From: Pseudomonadota bacterium
GTDB taxonomy: Bacteria; Pseudomonadota; Alphaproteobacteria; Dongiales; Dongiaceae
Assembly: GCA_016183985.1 (NCBI GenBank)
Contig: JACPDN010000004.1
Location: 124,001-188,000 of the forward strand
Reading direction: 5' to 3'
Length of the DNA: 64,000 nucleotides
Position 1 is the stretch's first letter. Every line of letters starts with the position of its first letter. Both the position numbers and the translations under genes were made by a program. The notes beneath the pieces were generated by a model. That model saw nothing but the letters and a program-made list of their open reading frames with translations, did not search any database and was not told the DNA's origin. Shown here piece after piece: positions 26,512 through 35,233 of the stretch.

Positions 26512-27306
26512 ATGACAGGCTCCGACACCGTGATCGACGTCCGCGATCTGGGCCTGGTTTTCCAGACGCCGGATGCGCCGGTGGTTGCCTTGAAGGACAT
26601 CAACCTCGAAATCCGACATGGCGAGTTCGTCACCTTCATCGGCCCGTCCGGCTGCGGCAAGACGACCCTGATGCGCATTATCGCGGATCTGGAGCAGCCC
26701 ACTTCCGGCACGGTGACGGTGAACGGCGTTTCCCCGCGCGAGGCGCGACTGAAGCGCGCCTATGGCTATATCTTCCAGGCGGCGGCGCTTTATCCGTGGC
26801 GCAACATCCAGCGCAATGTCGAATTGCCGCATGAGATCATGGGCGTCTCGAAGGCCGAGCGGGCCGAGAAGGCACGGCGCTATCTCGATCTTGTCGGCCT
26901 CAAGGGCTTCGAGAAGAAATTTCCCTTCCAGCTATCGGGGGGCATGCAGCAGCGTGCCTCGATCGCACGTGCCTTGAGCTTCGATCCCGATTTGCTGCTG
27001 ATGGACGAGCCCTTCGGCGCGCTCGACGAGATCACGCGCGACCGCATGAACGAGGAATTGCTGCGCATCTGGGGTGAGACGAAGAAGACGGTCATCTTCG
27101 TCACGCATTCGATCGACGAGGCGGTGCTGCTCTCCTCGCGCATCGTCATCATGAGTGCCCGACCTGGCCGCATCATTGATGTGATCGAGAGCAATCTCCC
27201 CGCAGAACGCACGCTGGAAACGCGCGAGACGCCCGCGGCACAGGAACTGGCGCACCGCATCCGCTTGGGGTTGAAGGCCGGTCATTCCTATGACGAGGTC
27301 AAATGA
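26512..27306 (+). CDS. ABC transporter ATP-binding protein (SsuB/TauB/ThiZ-like)
   Basis: A 264-residue ATPase of the nitrate/sulfonate/pyrimidine-precursor group. Walker A is GPSGCGKTTLMRIIADLEQP near residue 43, the Q-loop is IFQAAALYPWRNI, the signature LSGGMQQRASIARALSF, Walker B LLLMDEPFGALDE and the H-loop FVTHSIDEAVLL. It starts at 26512 with AGGGGG provided by the end of a palindromic element. It overlaps the first permease gene by four bases. With two permeases and an NMT1/THI5-like binding protein it forms a complete importer beside a pyrimidine-degrading hydrolase. Confidence 0.92.
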   Translation: MTGSDTVIDVRDLGLVFQTPDAPVVALKDINLEIRHGEFVTFIGPSGCGKTTLMRIIADLEQPTSGTVTVNGVSPREARLKRAYGYIFQAAALYPWRNIQRNVELPHEIMGVSKAERAEKARRYLDLVGLKGFEKKFPFQLSGGMQQRASIARALSFDPDLLLMDEPFGALDEITRDRMNEELLRIWGETKKTVIFVTHSIDEAVLLSSRIVIMSARPGRIIDVIESNLPAERTLETRETPAAQELAHRIRLGLKAGHSYDEVK

Positions 27307-28445
27307 GCGGATTAGCTCAGGGCCTCAAGGAAAAGGCGCTGCCGGTCGCCGTGGTGGTCGCGATCATCGTCGTGCTGTGGTATGGGCTCGCCGCCTGTCT
27401 CAACTGGACCCAGGTCGAAGAAGGCCTGATCAATGCGGCGGCGGACAGGTTAGCCGAGGCTGAGGCAGAAGCGGCACTCAACGGCGATTCCAGCGGGGGC
27501 GACAACGCCAGCGGCGACAACGCGGATACCGCAAGCGAGGATGACGAGAGCCAGTCATATGATTCCGCGACGGCCGAGCCGGAAACGGGCGATGACGCCG
27601 CCACCAGCGGAGCGGCACCCGAAGAGGATGCGGCCGGCAGCGATGAAAGCGATGTGACACCAGCGGAACCGGCGCCAACGCAGACGGCGACCAACGAGAA
27701 GCCGCCTTTCATGACGGTGCTGAAGGGCACCTGGGCGATGGAGCGGCCGGTTCTGCCCAGCCCGCACCAGATCGTCAAGGAGTTCCTGGCGACGACCGTC
27801 GCCGAACCGGTCACCTCCAACAAATCCCTTATCTACCATGCCGGCGTCACCGCCTCGGCGACACTGGTGGGTTTTGGCTTGGGCGCCGTTCTCGGCATGA
27901 TTCTGGCCGCCGGCATCGTGCATCTCAGAACCCTCGACCGCAGCCTGATGCCCTGGATCATCGCCTCGCAGACAGTGCCAATCCTCGCCATCGCGCCGAT
28001 GATCATCGTCGTGCTTGGCAATGTCGGCATTACGGGACTGGTGCCGAAATCGATCATCTCGATGTATCTCTGCTTCTTCCCCGTCACCATCGGCATGGTG
28101 AAAGGCCTGCGCTCGCCCGATCCGATGCAGCTTGACCTTATGCGTTCCTATAATGCGAGCGTTACCCAGATTTTCTGGAAGCTGCGGGTTCCGTCCAGCG
28201 TTCCGTTCCTCTTCGCCAGCCTCAAGGTCGCCGTCGCCATCAGCCTCACCGGCGCCATTGTCGGCGAGTTGCCGACGGGTGCTGCCGCCGGTATCGGCGC
28301 GCGATTGCTCTCAGGCTCCTATTACGGCCAGACGGTGCAGATCTGGTCGGCGCTGTTTGCGGCTGCCCTGCTTGGTACGGCGCTCGTCTACGGCATCGGC
28401 GGCATCGAGCGGCTGGTTCTGCGCAATGCGGGAGCGCGGGCATGA
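27303..28445 (+). CDS. ABC transporter permease with a long acidic loop (first subunit)
   Basis: A 380-residue permease of the BPD_transp_1 family. After the first membrane helix (residues of about 12-30) comes a segment of roughly 85 residues rich in Asp, Glu, Ser and Ala (AEAEAEAALNGDSSGGDN to DVTPAEPAPTQTAT), a place where relatives have a short loop. The normal fold resumes at PPFMTVLKGTWAMERPVLPS. The coupling EAA-like region is MRSYNASVTQIFWKLRVPSS near residue 280. It overlaps its neighbours by four bases on both sides. The acidic part should lie in the periplasm. Its role is unknown. Confidence 0.88.
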   Translation: MSGLAQGLKEKALPVAVVVAIIVVLWYGLAACLNWTQVEEGLINAAADRLAEAEAEAALNGDSSGGDNASGDNADTASEDDESQSYDSATAEPETGDDAATSGAAPEEDAAGSDESDVTPAEPAPTQTATNEKPPFMTVLKGTWAMERPVLPSPHQIVKEFLATTVAEPVTSNKSLIYHAGVTASATLVGFGLGAVLGMILAAGIVHLRTLDRSLMPWIIASQTVPILAIAPMIIVVLGNVGITGLVPKSIISMYLCFFPVTIGMVKGLRSPDPMQLDLMRSYNASVTQIFWKLRVPSSVPFLFASLKVAVAISLTGAIVGELPTGAAAGIGARLLSGSYYGQTVQIWSALFAAALLGTALVYGIGGIERLVLRNAGARA

Positions 28446-29401
28446 GGCAGAACCCCGTTCTCAACAGCCTCTTGTCCGGCGCTTTGCTGCTGGGGCTCTC
28501 GGTCTATGGTTTTCGTGAGATCGCGGCGGCGGAAGCGGCCGGATCGCTGCCAGGCCATGGCGGCGTCAGCGTTCTCATCGTGGTGGCCACGGCGGCTGCC
28601 TGGTGGTTGCTCGGCAACCTCTCCAGCCTCAAAGGCTGGCGCTTTGTCACCTGGCTGGTGCCGGCGATCTTTGGTCTCTCATTGCTACTGGGTTGGGAAT
28701 TTATCTGCCGCGGCTATGGCGTGCCCAAGGTATTGCTGCCGGCACCGAGCCAGATCTGGGATGCCTTCTGGCGCGAGCTCCCCACCCTTATCGATGATTT
28801 CCGCCAGACCTTCATGAAGGCGGTGATCGCCGGCTTCATCATCGGCAATCTGCTGGGCCTTGGCACCGCGCTCATCGTCGACCGCATCCCGTTCCTACAG
28901 CGCGGTCTTTTACCGTTGGGCAACATGGTCTCGGCCGTGCCGATCATCGGCATCGCGCCCATCATGGTGATGTGGTTCGGCTTCGGCTGGGAATCGAAGA
29001 CGGCGGTCATCGTCTTCATGATCTTCTTTCCCATGCTGGTGAATGCTCTGGCAGGCCTCAATGCCGCCGACAATATGAGCCGCGACCTGATGCGCTCCTA
29101 TGCCGCGGGCTATTGGGCGACCTTGCTGAAACTGCGCCTGCCGGCCGCCTTGCCGTTTCTCTTCAACGCGCTCAAGATCAACTCGACCCTGGCGCTGATC
29201 GGCGCCATCGTCGCGGAGTTCTTCGGCTCGCCGATTTCCGGCATGGGGTTCAGAATCAGCGTCGAGGTGGCGCGCATGAATGTCGATGTGGTCTGGGCGA
29301 CGATCGCGGTGGCGGCGCTCGCGGGGTCCATTTCCTACGGCATTCTGGCGCTGCTCGAGCGGCATTTTACCTCCTGGCATGCGTCCTTCCGGGCGCGCTG
29401 A
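28442..29401 (+). CDS. ABC transporter permease (second subunit)
   Basis: A 319-residue inner-membrane permease of the same family as its upstream neighbour. It has early helices (SLLSGALLLGLSVYGF and ATAAAWWLLGNLSS), then the conserved VLLPAPSQIWDAFWRELPTL. The EAA-type loop reads LMRSYAAGYWATLLKLRLPA near residue 220. It overlaps the upstream permease by four bases, and 67 bases separate it from the binding-protein gene. Two distinct permeases per transporter fit a heterodimeric channel, as in RibXY- or YtlD-like importers. Confidence 0.9.
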   Translation: MRQNPVLNSLLSGALLLGLSVYGFREIAAAEAAGSLPGHGGVSVLIVVATAAAWWLLGNLSSLKGWRFVTWLVPAIFGLSLLLGWEFICRGYGVPKVLLPAPSQIWDAFWRELPTLIDDFRQTFMKAVIAGFIIGNLLGLGTALIVDRIPFLQRGLLPLGNMVSAVPIIGIAPIMVMWFGFGWESKTAVIVFMIFFPMLVNALAGLNAADNMSRDLMRSYAAGYWATLLKLRLPAALPFLFNALKINSTLALIGAIVAEFFGSPISGMGFRISVEVARMNVDVVWATIAVAALAGSISYGILALLERHFTSWHASFRAR

Positions 29402-29468
29402 GGTGGCAGTCGTTTCTTCGAAGTTCTTTGGGCGTTCAACAACAAACAAATGAAAATGGAGGCTTAAA

Positions 29469-30479
29469 ATGGTGCTCAAGAAACTGTTCGGCTCGGCGGT
29501 GATCGCGGGCCTGTTGCTGGGTGGCATGACGGCGGCGGAAGCCAAGGATGCGCTGACCCTGCAGCTGAAATGGGTGACGCAGGCGCAGTTCGCCGGCTAT
29601 TACGTCGCCAAGGATAAGGGCTTCTTCGATGAAGTCGGCCTCGACGTCACCATCAAGGCCGGCGGCCCGGACATCAACCCCAGCCAGGTCATTGCCGGCG
29701 GCGGTGCCGATGTGGTTGTCGACTGGATGCCGTCTGCGCTTGCCACGCGCGAGAAGGGCGTGGCACTCGTCAATATCGCCCAGTTCTTCCAGAAGTCCGG
29801 CATGATGCTGACCTGCCGCAAGGATGCCGGCATCAAGACACCGAAGGATTTCCATGACCAGACGCTGGGTGTCTGGTTCGGCGGCAACGAATATCCGTTC
29901 CTCAACTGGATGAACAAGCTCGGCTACAAGACCGATGGTTCGGCCGGCGGCGTCAAAGTGCTGAAGCAGGGCTTCAACGTCGATCCCCTGCTGCAGAAGC
30001 AGGCGGCCTGCATCTCGACCATGACCTATAACGAATATTGGCAGGTCATCGATGGCGGTCTGAAGGCCAAGCAGCTCGTCACCTTCCAGTACGAGAAGGA
30101 AGGTGTGGCGACGCTCGAGGACGGTCTCTACACGCTCGATAAGAGCCTTCAGGATCCGGCGATGGTCGACAAGCTCGCCCGCTTCGTCAAAGCGGCACAG
30201 AAGGGCTGGGACTGGGCGGTGAAGAACCCGAAGGATTCGGTGAAGATCGTGCTCGCCAATGACGCGACCGGCGCCCAGACCGAGAAGCACCAGCTGCGCA
30301 TGATGAAGGAAATCGCCAAGCTCGTCGGCAAGAACGCCAAGGGCACCGGCTGGCTGGATGACGCCGCTGCCGAACGCACGGTCGAGACCCTTATGTCGGG
30401 CGGTTCTGATCCGGTGATCACCAAGAAGCCGGAAGGTGCCTGGACCCACGACATCATCGAAAAAGCCAACGCGATGTAA
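29469..30479 (+). CDS. ABC transporter substrate-binding protein, NMT1/THI5-like
   Basis: A 336-residue periplasmic protein. A Sec signal (LFGSAVIAGLLLGGMTAAEA) ends near residue 26. The mature start, LTLQLKWVTQAQFAGYYVAK, then DKGFFDEVGLDVTI, is the hallmark of NMT1/THI5-like proteins that bind pyrimidine precursors, riboflavin or related heterocycles. GGADVVVDWMPSALATREKG and TMTYNEYWQVIDGG follow. GGAGG lies seven bases before the ATG. A strong terminator closes the operon. In this setting a pyrimidine, dihydropyrimidine or ureide ligand is the best guess. Confidence 0.9.
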   Translation: MVLKKLFGSAVIAGLLLGGMTAAEAKDALTLQLKWVTQAQFAGYYVAKDKGFFDEVGLDVTIKAGGPDINPSQVIAGGGADVVVDWMPSALATREKGVALVNIAQFFQKSGMMLTCRKDAGIKTPKDFHDQTLGVWFGGNEYPFLNWMNKLGYKTDGSAGGVKVLKQGFNVDPLLQKQAACISTMTYNEYWQVIDGGLKAKQLVTFQYEKEGVATLEDGLYTLDKSLQDPAMVDKLARFVKAAQKGWDWAVKNPKDSVKIVLANDATGAQTEKHQLRMMKEIAKLVGKNAKGTGWLDDAAAERTVETLMSGGSDPVITKKPEGAWTHDIIEKANAM

Positions 30480-30510
30480 GTCGCGTCACTGACAGTTTCC
30501 TCCAAAACTG

Positions 30511-30545
30511 AAAACCCCGCCGAGCGATCGGCGGGGTTTTTGTTT
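30511..30545 (+). terminator. Rho-independent terminator after the second pyrimidine-region transporter
   Basis: AACCCCGCCGA and TCGGCGGGGTT form an eleven-pair stem with a four-base loop, followed by a T-rich run. It begins 32 bases after the binding-protein stop. Confidence 0.92.
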
Positions 30546-30571
30546 GGCGATGTGGGCGTCTCTGCCGCTCT

Positions 30572-31264
30572 CTATCTCTCAGGTGCTCGGGGGCACGACA
30601 GTATCGGCGTGAAGCCGCTGCCGTCAGCGCCATCATAGCTTCCGATAAGGTCAGCTTCGCCGCCGCTGAGGACGTTCTGCGTGATCATACGGCGAATGGC
30701 CGGGTCGACGGTATCGTCTTGGGCGATGGTGGTCAGGAGCTGCTGGACGCGTGCATCTTGATAGGCCACCTGCAGATTTATCCCCCAAGTTCCCCCAGGA
30801 CTGATGACTTTATAGAGAACGTCAGATGGCAGGCGTCCGGACTTCCAATCGGCATAGGCTTGGGCCACGAAATCGAGATAGGTCCAAAGCGGCAGGCATT
30901 GCGAGATACGCACGGCCAGTTCTTTCATGTCCGGACTAAGATGCGGGTCGACCAGGATTTCATGGACGAAGGGCCGCGTTGCAACCGACCGGGGATAGAG
31001 ATCGGCCAGATCGTCCAGCAGGAAAATCGGCTCAAAGCTGTCCCCCTGCATCGGCTCCAGGAACCAGCGCTGGAACAGTATCCAGCGCAGCCGGCCGACA
31101 AGATCGTCCTTGCTCTCGATCGGCAGCGACCGGCAAGAACCGCCGGCAAGCACGCAACCAAGAACGCCGAAGTGCCAGCCCACCACACCAGCGACCAGCA
31201 CCACTGCCACGAAGCACGCCACCACCACACGAAGTCGGCTGCGCTTCTTTGCCATCGCCGCCAT
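30572..31264 (-). CDS. Hypothetical membrane-anchored protein, candidate immunity partner
   Basis: A 230-residue protein with an N-terminal helix (LRVVVACFVAVVLVAGVVGW), so it is either anchored with its bulk in the periplasm or exported. The remainder is helical and without a motif I recognise. It overlaps the amidase-like gene upstream in GTGA form if the GTG at 31270 is used. The ATG at 31264 with GGGGAAG before it is preferred. A periplasm-facing protein encoded directly behind a cell-wall-amidase-like protein is the usual layout of an effector/immunity pair. That role is inferred only from layout and topology. Confidence 0.6.
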   Translation of the reverse strand: MAAMAKKRSRLRVVVACFVAVVLVAGVVGWHFGVLGCVLAGGSCRSLPIESKDDLVGRLRWILFQRWFLEPMQGDSFEPIFLLDDLADLYPRSVATRPFVHEILVDPHLSPDMKELAVRISQCLPLWTYLDFVAQAYADWKSGRLPSDVLYKVISPGGTWGINLQVAYQDARVQQLLTTIAQDDTVDPAIRRMITQNVLSGGEADLIGSYDGADGSGFTPILSCPRAPER

Positions 31265-31266
31265 CG

Positions 31267-32382
31267 TCACTTCCCCACATATCGACGGTAGACGATGTCA
31301 CCGCTGAGACCCCGCATGAAACCGAGCCCCCTGCTGCCCATGCGGGCCGTGGTGGAATACTCCACCTCGTCAGATCCCGCGCCGACGACATCCACGCCAA
31401 AGGCGATCCAGTCGTCGCCGACATAGATTCCGACATGCCCGGATTTGCCCTCGCGCGGCATTGCTGCGACATCGCCGGGCTGCGGGTCCGTGACGATCAC
31501 CCAGCCCGGGATCTTGTAAGATCTGTTCGCCCAGCTATTGGCAACGAGCGGGTCAGACCCGCCAGGCTGCAGCGGCGCCGGAATTCCGGCTGCTTCAAGC
31601 GCGTCGTGAACCCATAGATTGCGCTTCGGAGAGTTTTCTAGAAATCTGCCTTTCTTGATGCTTTCCGCATAGGACTTGTCGCCGAGCGCCGACTTCGCAA
31701 AATCCACCAGCTTCTGCTGCTTGGTTTCTTTGGGTTTGGGCGTGATGTCGGACTGTACCTTCTGCTGTTCGGCAGCATCGGAGAGGAGGGGCGATGGCAT
31801 TTCGCTGCCAGTTCGGTGCGCCAGGCTGCGGCCCGCCAGCCTGCCTGATCGAAACACGGCAGCCGAAGACACCTCGTCATTCTCATTGGCCGCAATCCGC
31901 CCGTTGCCGGTTGCATGGATTGCGGGCTTGAGCCCGTTGTCTGGTTTGACCTCGCTTGCGGCGGCCTTTTCGCCGTCGACCAGGGCCAAGGCTTCATCCT
32001 CGCCGGGATGCGGCTGGTCGTCCGGGTAACCGGCGACGTCGGCCCAGGTGACGCCGGTCTGAGCGAAGTCGTGAAAGGCCCGTTTGCGGATCGCCTGAAC
32101 CACGGGCGCTTCGTGCTGATCCGGCGTCACGCGGCGATGCTTGCCGTCGGGCCCGCGAAAGAAACCACCCATTGCCAGATGTGGTGTGTCGTCGAGCAAG
32201 GCCTGGGTCCTGGCATTGACCGGGGCTTCGCCCTGCCAGCGGTCGGACAGATTGGCGGTGGGCCGCCGACCGCCATTTGCGCTCATGAGCGGGGGAGGTG
32301 AAGGTAAAGCCTTGCTCTTGCCGGCGGCCAAGGGCTTCAGCGTGATCAGGCAGTGCCGGGCGGCTCTTGAGGCGGTCGCCAT
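31267..32382 (-). CDS. NlpC/P60- or CHAP-like amidase domain protein, catalytic Cys apparently replaced by Arg
   Basis: A 371-residue protein. Residues of about 1-220 are low-complexity and unrecognised. The C-terminal 150 residues match a group of secreted peptidoglycan amidases: FAKSALGDKSYAESIKKGRF, then KRNLWVHDALEAAGIPAP, PQPGDVAAMPREGKSGHVGI and a closing VYRRYVG. In that group the first block reads NKCNxFVYD, with the catalytic Cys where this protein has Arg. The Arg codon is CGC at 31621-31623, one transition from TGC. The His of SGHVGI is kept. The N-terminus is unsure, because a strong AGGAGAG site serves an ATG at 32395 in another frame. Confidence 0.6.
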   Translation of the reverse strand: MATASRAARHCLITLKPLAAGKSKALPSPPPLMSANGGRRPTANLSDRWQGEAPVNARTQALLDDTPHLAMGGFFRGPDGKHRRVTPDQHEAPVVQAIRKRAFHDFAQTGVTWADVAGYPDDQPHPGEDEALALVDGEKAAASEVKPDNGLKPAIHATGNGRIAANENDEVSSAAVFRSGRLAGRSLAHRTGSEMPSPLLSDAAEQQKVQSDITPKPKETKQQKLVDFAKSALGDKSYAESIKKGRFLENSPKRNLWVHDALEAAGIPAPLQPGGSDPLVANSWANRSYKIPGWVIVTDPQPGDVAAMPREGKSGHVGIYVGDDWIAFGVDVVGAGSDEVEYSTTARMGSRGLGFMRGLSGDIVYRRYVGK

Positions 32383-32513
32383 TGCCGAGACTCATCTCAC
32401 TCTCCTGCGTATATTATGCTTTAAACGTAACGTATGCGCCTGGATGTTGCCAATATGTTCTATTTTGGTCTCGACGCACCCCATTCCATCCCGCATTGAC
32501 CCGCGGGGGCTGC

Positions 32514-33602
32514 TCAACCCTTCGGCTTGATGCGGTTCCAGTGGCCCATTTTGCGGCCGGGCCTTGCTTCGGCCTTGCCGTAGAGGTGGAGCTTTACGTC
32601 CGGATCGGCGAGAAGCTGCGGCCAGGTTTCGACTTCGTCACCGATGAGGTTGGTCATCACCGTGTCGGAGTGGCGGGCCGGATTGCCGAGTTCGAGGCCG
32701 CAGACCGCGCGGACATGCTGCTCGAATTGCGAGGTCACAGCGCCATCCTGCGACCAATGGCCGGAATTATGCGGGCGCGGGGCGAGTTCGTTGACCAGGA
32801 CCTTGCCGTCCTTGGTCACGAACATCTCGACCGCAAGGAGGCCGATAAGATCGATCTCGGCCGCAATCTGCCGCGCGATCGCTTCCGCCGCGTGGGAGAC
32901 CTTCGCACCGACACCGGCCGGCACGGTCGAGGTGTCGAGGATATGGTGCTTGTGATGATTGCGCGCCGGTTCATAGAGCGCGATCTGCCCTTGCGGGTTG
33001 CGCGCGACGATGACCGAGATTTCGCAATCGAAATCGATGAAGCCTTCGAGGATGGCGGTGGAACCACCCATCTTCCGCCACACATCGGCGAGGTCCATGC
33101 CGGCTTCGATGCGCACCTGGCCCTTACCGTCATAGCCGAAGCTCGCGGATTTGAGGATCGAGGGTGTGCCGAGGGCTGCCACAGCAGCGGGGAGTTCCGC
33201 GGCCGATTTCACTTCGCGAAAAGTAGTGACCGGCACGCCGATGCTTTCCAGGAAACGCTTCTCGCGCAGGCGTTCCTGGGTGATGTGGAGCACGCGTGGG
33301 GCGGGCCGCGTCGGCTTCGCTCGCGCAAGGATCTCGGCGGAGGCAGCCGGGATGTTCTCGAACTCGAACGTCACGACATCGACCGATTTCGCAAAAGCCT
33401 CAAGGGCGGCGAGATCGGTGTAATCGGCAACCGTGTTCTTCCAGGAGACCTGCGCTGCCGGGCCGTCCTTCTCCGGCGAGAAGATATGGACCTTGTAGCC
33501 GAGGCGCCCGGCGGCGAGCGCCGACATGCGGCCCAATTGTCCGCCGCCCAAAATGCCGATCACCGAACCGGGCGGAAGGATACGGCCATCTTCAGCGCTC
33601 AT
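32514..33602 (-). CDS. purK: 5-(carboxyamino)imidazole ribonucleotide synthase
   Basis: A 362-residue ATP-grasp enzyme that makes N5-CAIR from AIR, ATP and bicarbonate in purine synthesis. The start IGILGGGQLGRMSALAAGRL is the PurK hallmark. FEFENIPAASAEILA, KSASFGYDGKGQVRIEA and FIDFDCEISVIVARN cover the ATP-grasp core. VLVNELAPRPHNSGHWSQDG holds the metal-binding residues. The gene follows purE after five bases on the same strand. Confidence 0.96.
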   Translation of the reverse strand: MSAEDGRILPPGSVIGILGGGQLGRMSALAAGRLGYKVHIFSPEKDGPAAQVSWKNTVADYTDLAALEAFAKSVDVVTFEFENIPAASAEILARAKPTRPAPRVLHITQERLREKRFLESIGVPVTTFREVKSAAELPAAVAALGTPSILKSASFGYDGKGQVRIEAGMDLADVWRKMGGSTAILEGFIDFDCEISVIVARNPQGQIALYEPARNHHKHHILDTSTVPAGVGAKVSHAAEAIARQIAAEIDLIGLLAVEMFVTKDGKVLVNELAPRPHNSGHWSQDGAVTSQFEQHVRAVCGLELGNPARHSDTVMTNLIGDEVETWPQLLADPDVKLHLYGKAEARPGRKMGHWNRIKPKG

Positions 33603-33607
33603 GAAAG

Positions 33608-34150
33608 TCAGCCCTCGCGCGTCGGTTCATGGGCGACGGCGGTCGATTGCTTCTCGCGCCAGGCGGCGAGGCGCTTGGCCAGCGCCTTGTCATTGAGCGC
33701 CAGCACGGCTGCAGCCAGAAGGGCGGCGTTGACCGCACCGGCGCGGCCGATGGCGAGTGTGCCGACCGGAATGCCCGCCGGCATCTGCACGATGGAAAGA
33801 AGTGAATCCTGGCCCTTCAGTGCGGCGCTCTCGACCGGAACGCCGAAGACGGGCAATTCGGTGAGGCTCGCGGTCATGCCGGGAAGATGTGCGGCACCGC
33901 CGGCGCCGGCGATGATGACCTGCAAGCCCCGCGCCTTGGCGTTCTGCGCGTAATCGAACATGCGCTTTGGGGTGCGATGGGCGGAGACGATTCGGGTTTC
34001 AGCGGGAACACCCAGCGCCTCAAGGGTTTCGGCAGCATGGCGCATCGTCGCCCAGTCGGACTGGCTGCCCATGATGATGCCGATTTTGGGGGCTGGCTTG
34101 GTGCGGGCGGTGGCAGAAGCCGAGGCTTTGCGTTTCTCTTTTGTTGCCAT
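33608..34150 (-). CDS. purE: 5-(carboxyamino)imidazole ribonucleotide mutase
   Basis: A 180-residue enzyme that converts N5-CAIR to CAIR. After a Lys-rich 20-residue lead comes [20 protein letters not shown], the PurE start. [18 protein letters not shown] with the catalytic His, [18 protein letters not shown] and [20 protein letters not shown] follow. The start at 34150 gives the conventional length; readings from 34174 or 34204 only extend the lead. purK follows after five bases. Confidence 0.95.
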   Translation of the reverse strand: MATKEKRKASASATARTKPAPKIGIIMGSQSDWATMRHAAETLEALGVPAETRIVSAHRTPKRMFDYAQNAKARGLQVIIAGAGGAAHLPGMTASLTELPVFGVPVESAALKGQDSLLSIVQMPAGIPVGTLAIGRAGAVNAALLAAAVLALNDKALAKRLAAWREKQSTAVAHEPTREG

Positions 34151-34420
34151 GGCCTTACGCCTTTCTGACCCCATTCCGGAAAGGCCGCGATTATAGGGAC
34201 GCAAGGCTCTTTGGCAAGCGGTGGCGGGCTCTTCTTAACGCCGCTTTAACTGAGTTACAGGCATGATTCGGCGTCATTTTTTGAACCCCGGCAATGTCCG
34301 GGGCATTGGTCAAAAAGAGATTGCGGGGGCGGTCCCGGATCGCCAACATCCCGGGCGGCAGGGCGATTGGCCCCGACCTGCGGCTCGCAAGGGTCTGGTG
34401 GCGGAGCGAAAGGCAACGGA

Positions 34421-35233
34421 ATGAAGATTAGAGATCGAGCTGGCGGTCCGACGGGGGTTGGCCCCGCTGGCGGCGCCCGTCCGGTTTCCAAGGTTGCCAA
34501 GGTCGCGAAATCCGCCGCGGCAGCGAGCGTCGATGCGGCCGGTTCGGCAACGGCGGCGGCACCCGTCGACCAGGCGACCTTCTTAGGCCTCACCGAAACG
34601 GAGCTTTCGCCCAATGTGCGGGCAGCGCTCGCTGCCCTCCTCGATGAAGTGCGGCGCCTGCGCGACGAGCTCGACCGCACCAGGAAGCGCATCACGCATC
34701 TCGAGCGCGTGGCGGATGAAGACGCCATGCTGCCCATCGCCAACCGCCGCGCCTTCGTGCGCGAACTCACACGGCTCATCTCGTTCTCGGAGCGCTATGG
34801 GTCGCCGGGCTCCGTGCTTTATTTCGATCTCAACGGCATGAAGCAGATCAACGACCGCTTCGGCCATGCCGCGGGCGATGCGGCTCTGCGCCATTTCGCG
34901 ACGCAGCTCATCAACAACGTGCGCGATTCCGATGTGGTGGGGCGTCTTGGTGGCGATGAGTTCGGCGTCATCCTCGCCCAGGCCGATGTCGCCCAGGCGC
35001 AGGAGAAAGCCAATCAGCTGCTGGCCGTCATCGGCAGTTCGCCGCTGATCTGGGAAGGAACCGAGATCCAGCTTTCCTGTGCGGTGGGCCTTCATGAGTT
35101 CCACGGCCAGCAATCGGCCGACGATGCACTGAGCCAGGCCGATGCCTCTATGTATCAGGCCAAGCGCAAGCATTATGCTGTGAAGAACGGTGCCGCGCCG
35201 GATGACGATGCGGATGAAGAAGACGTTTCCTGA
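34421..35233 (+). CDS. Diguanylate cyclase (GGDEF domain)
   Basis: A 270-residue soluble protein. After an Ala-rich lead (residues of about 1-60) comes a coiled-coil linker, LLDEVRRLRDELDRTRKRIT. The GGDEF domain begins DEDAMLPIANRRAFVRELTR and contains YFDLNGMKQINDRFGHAAGD and the intact active site RLGGDEFGVIL near residue 185. It ends with DDALSQADASMYQAKRKHYA. It should make cyclic di-GMP in the cytoplasm. No sensor domain is recognised. Its TGA overlaps the next ATG by one base (TGATG), so the racemase-like gene is probably translationally coupled to it. Confidence 0.93.
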   Translation: MKIRDRAGGPTGVGPAGGARPVSKVAKVAKSAAAASVDAAGSATAAAPVDQATFLGLTETELSPNVRAALAALLDEVRRLRDELDRTRKRITHLERVADEDAMLPIANRRAFVRELTRLISFSERYGSPGSVLYFDLNGMKQINDRFGHAAGDAALRHFATQLINNVRDSDVVGRLGGDEFGVILAQADVAQAQEKANQLLAVIGSSPLIWEGTEIQLSCAVGLHEFHGQQSADDALSQADASMYQAKRKHYAVKNGAAPDDDADEEDVS

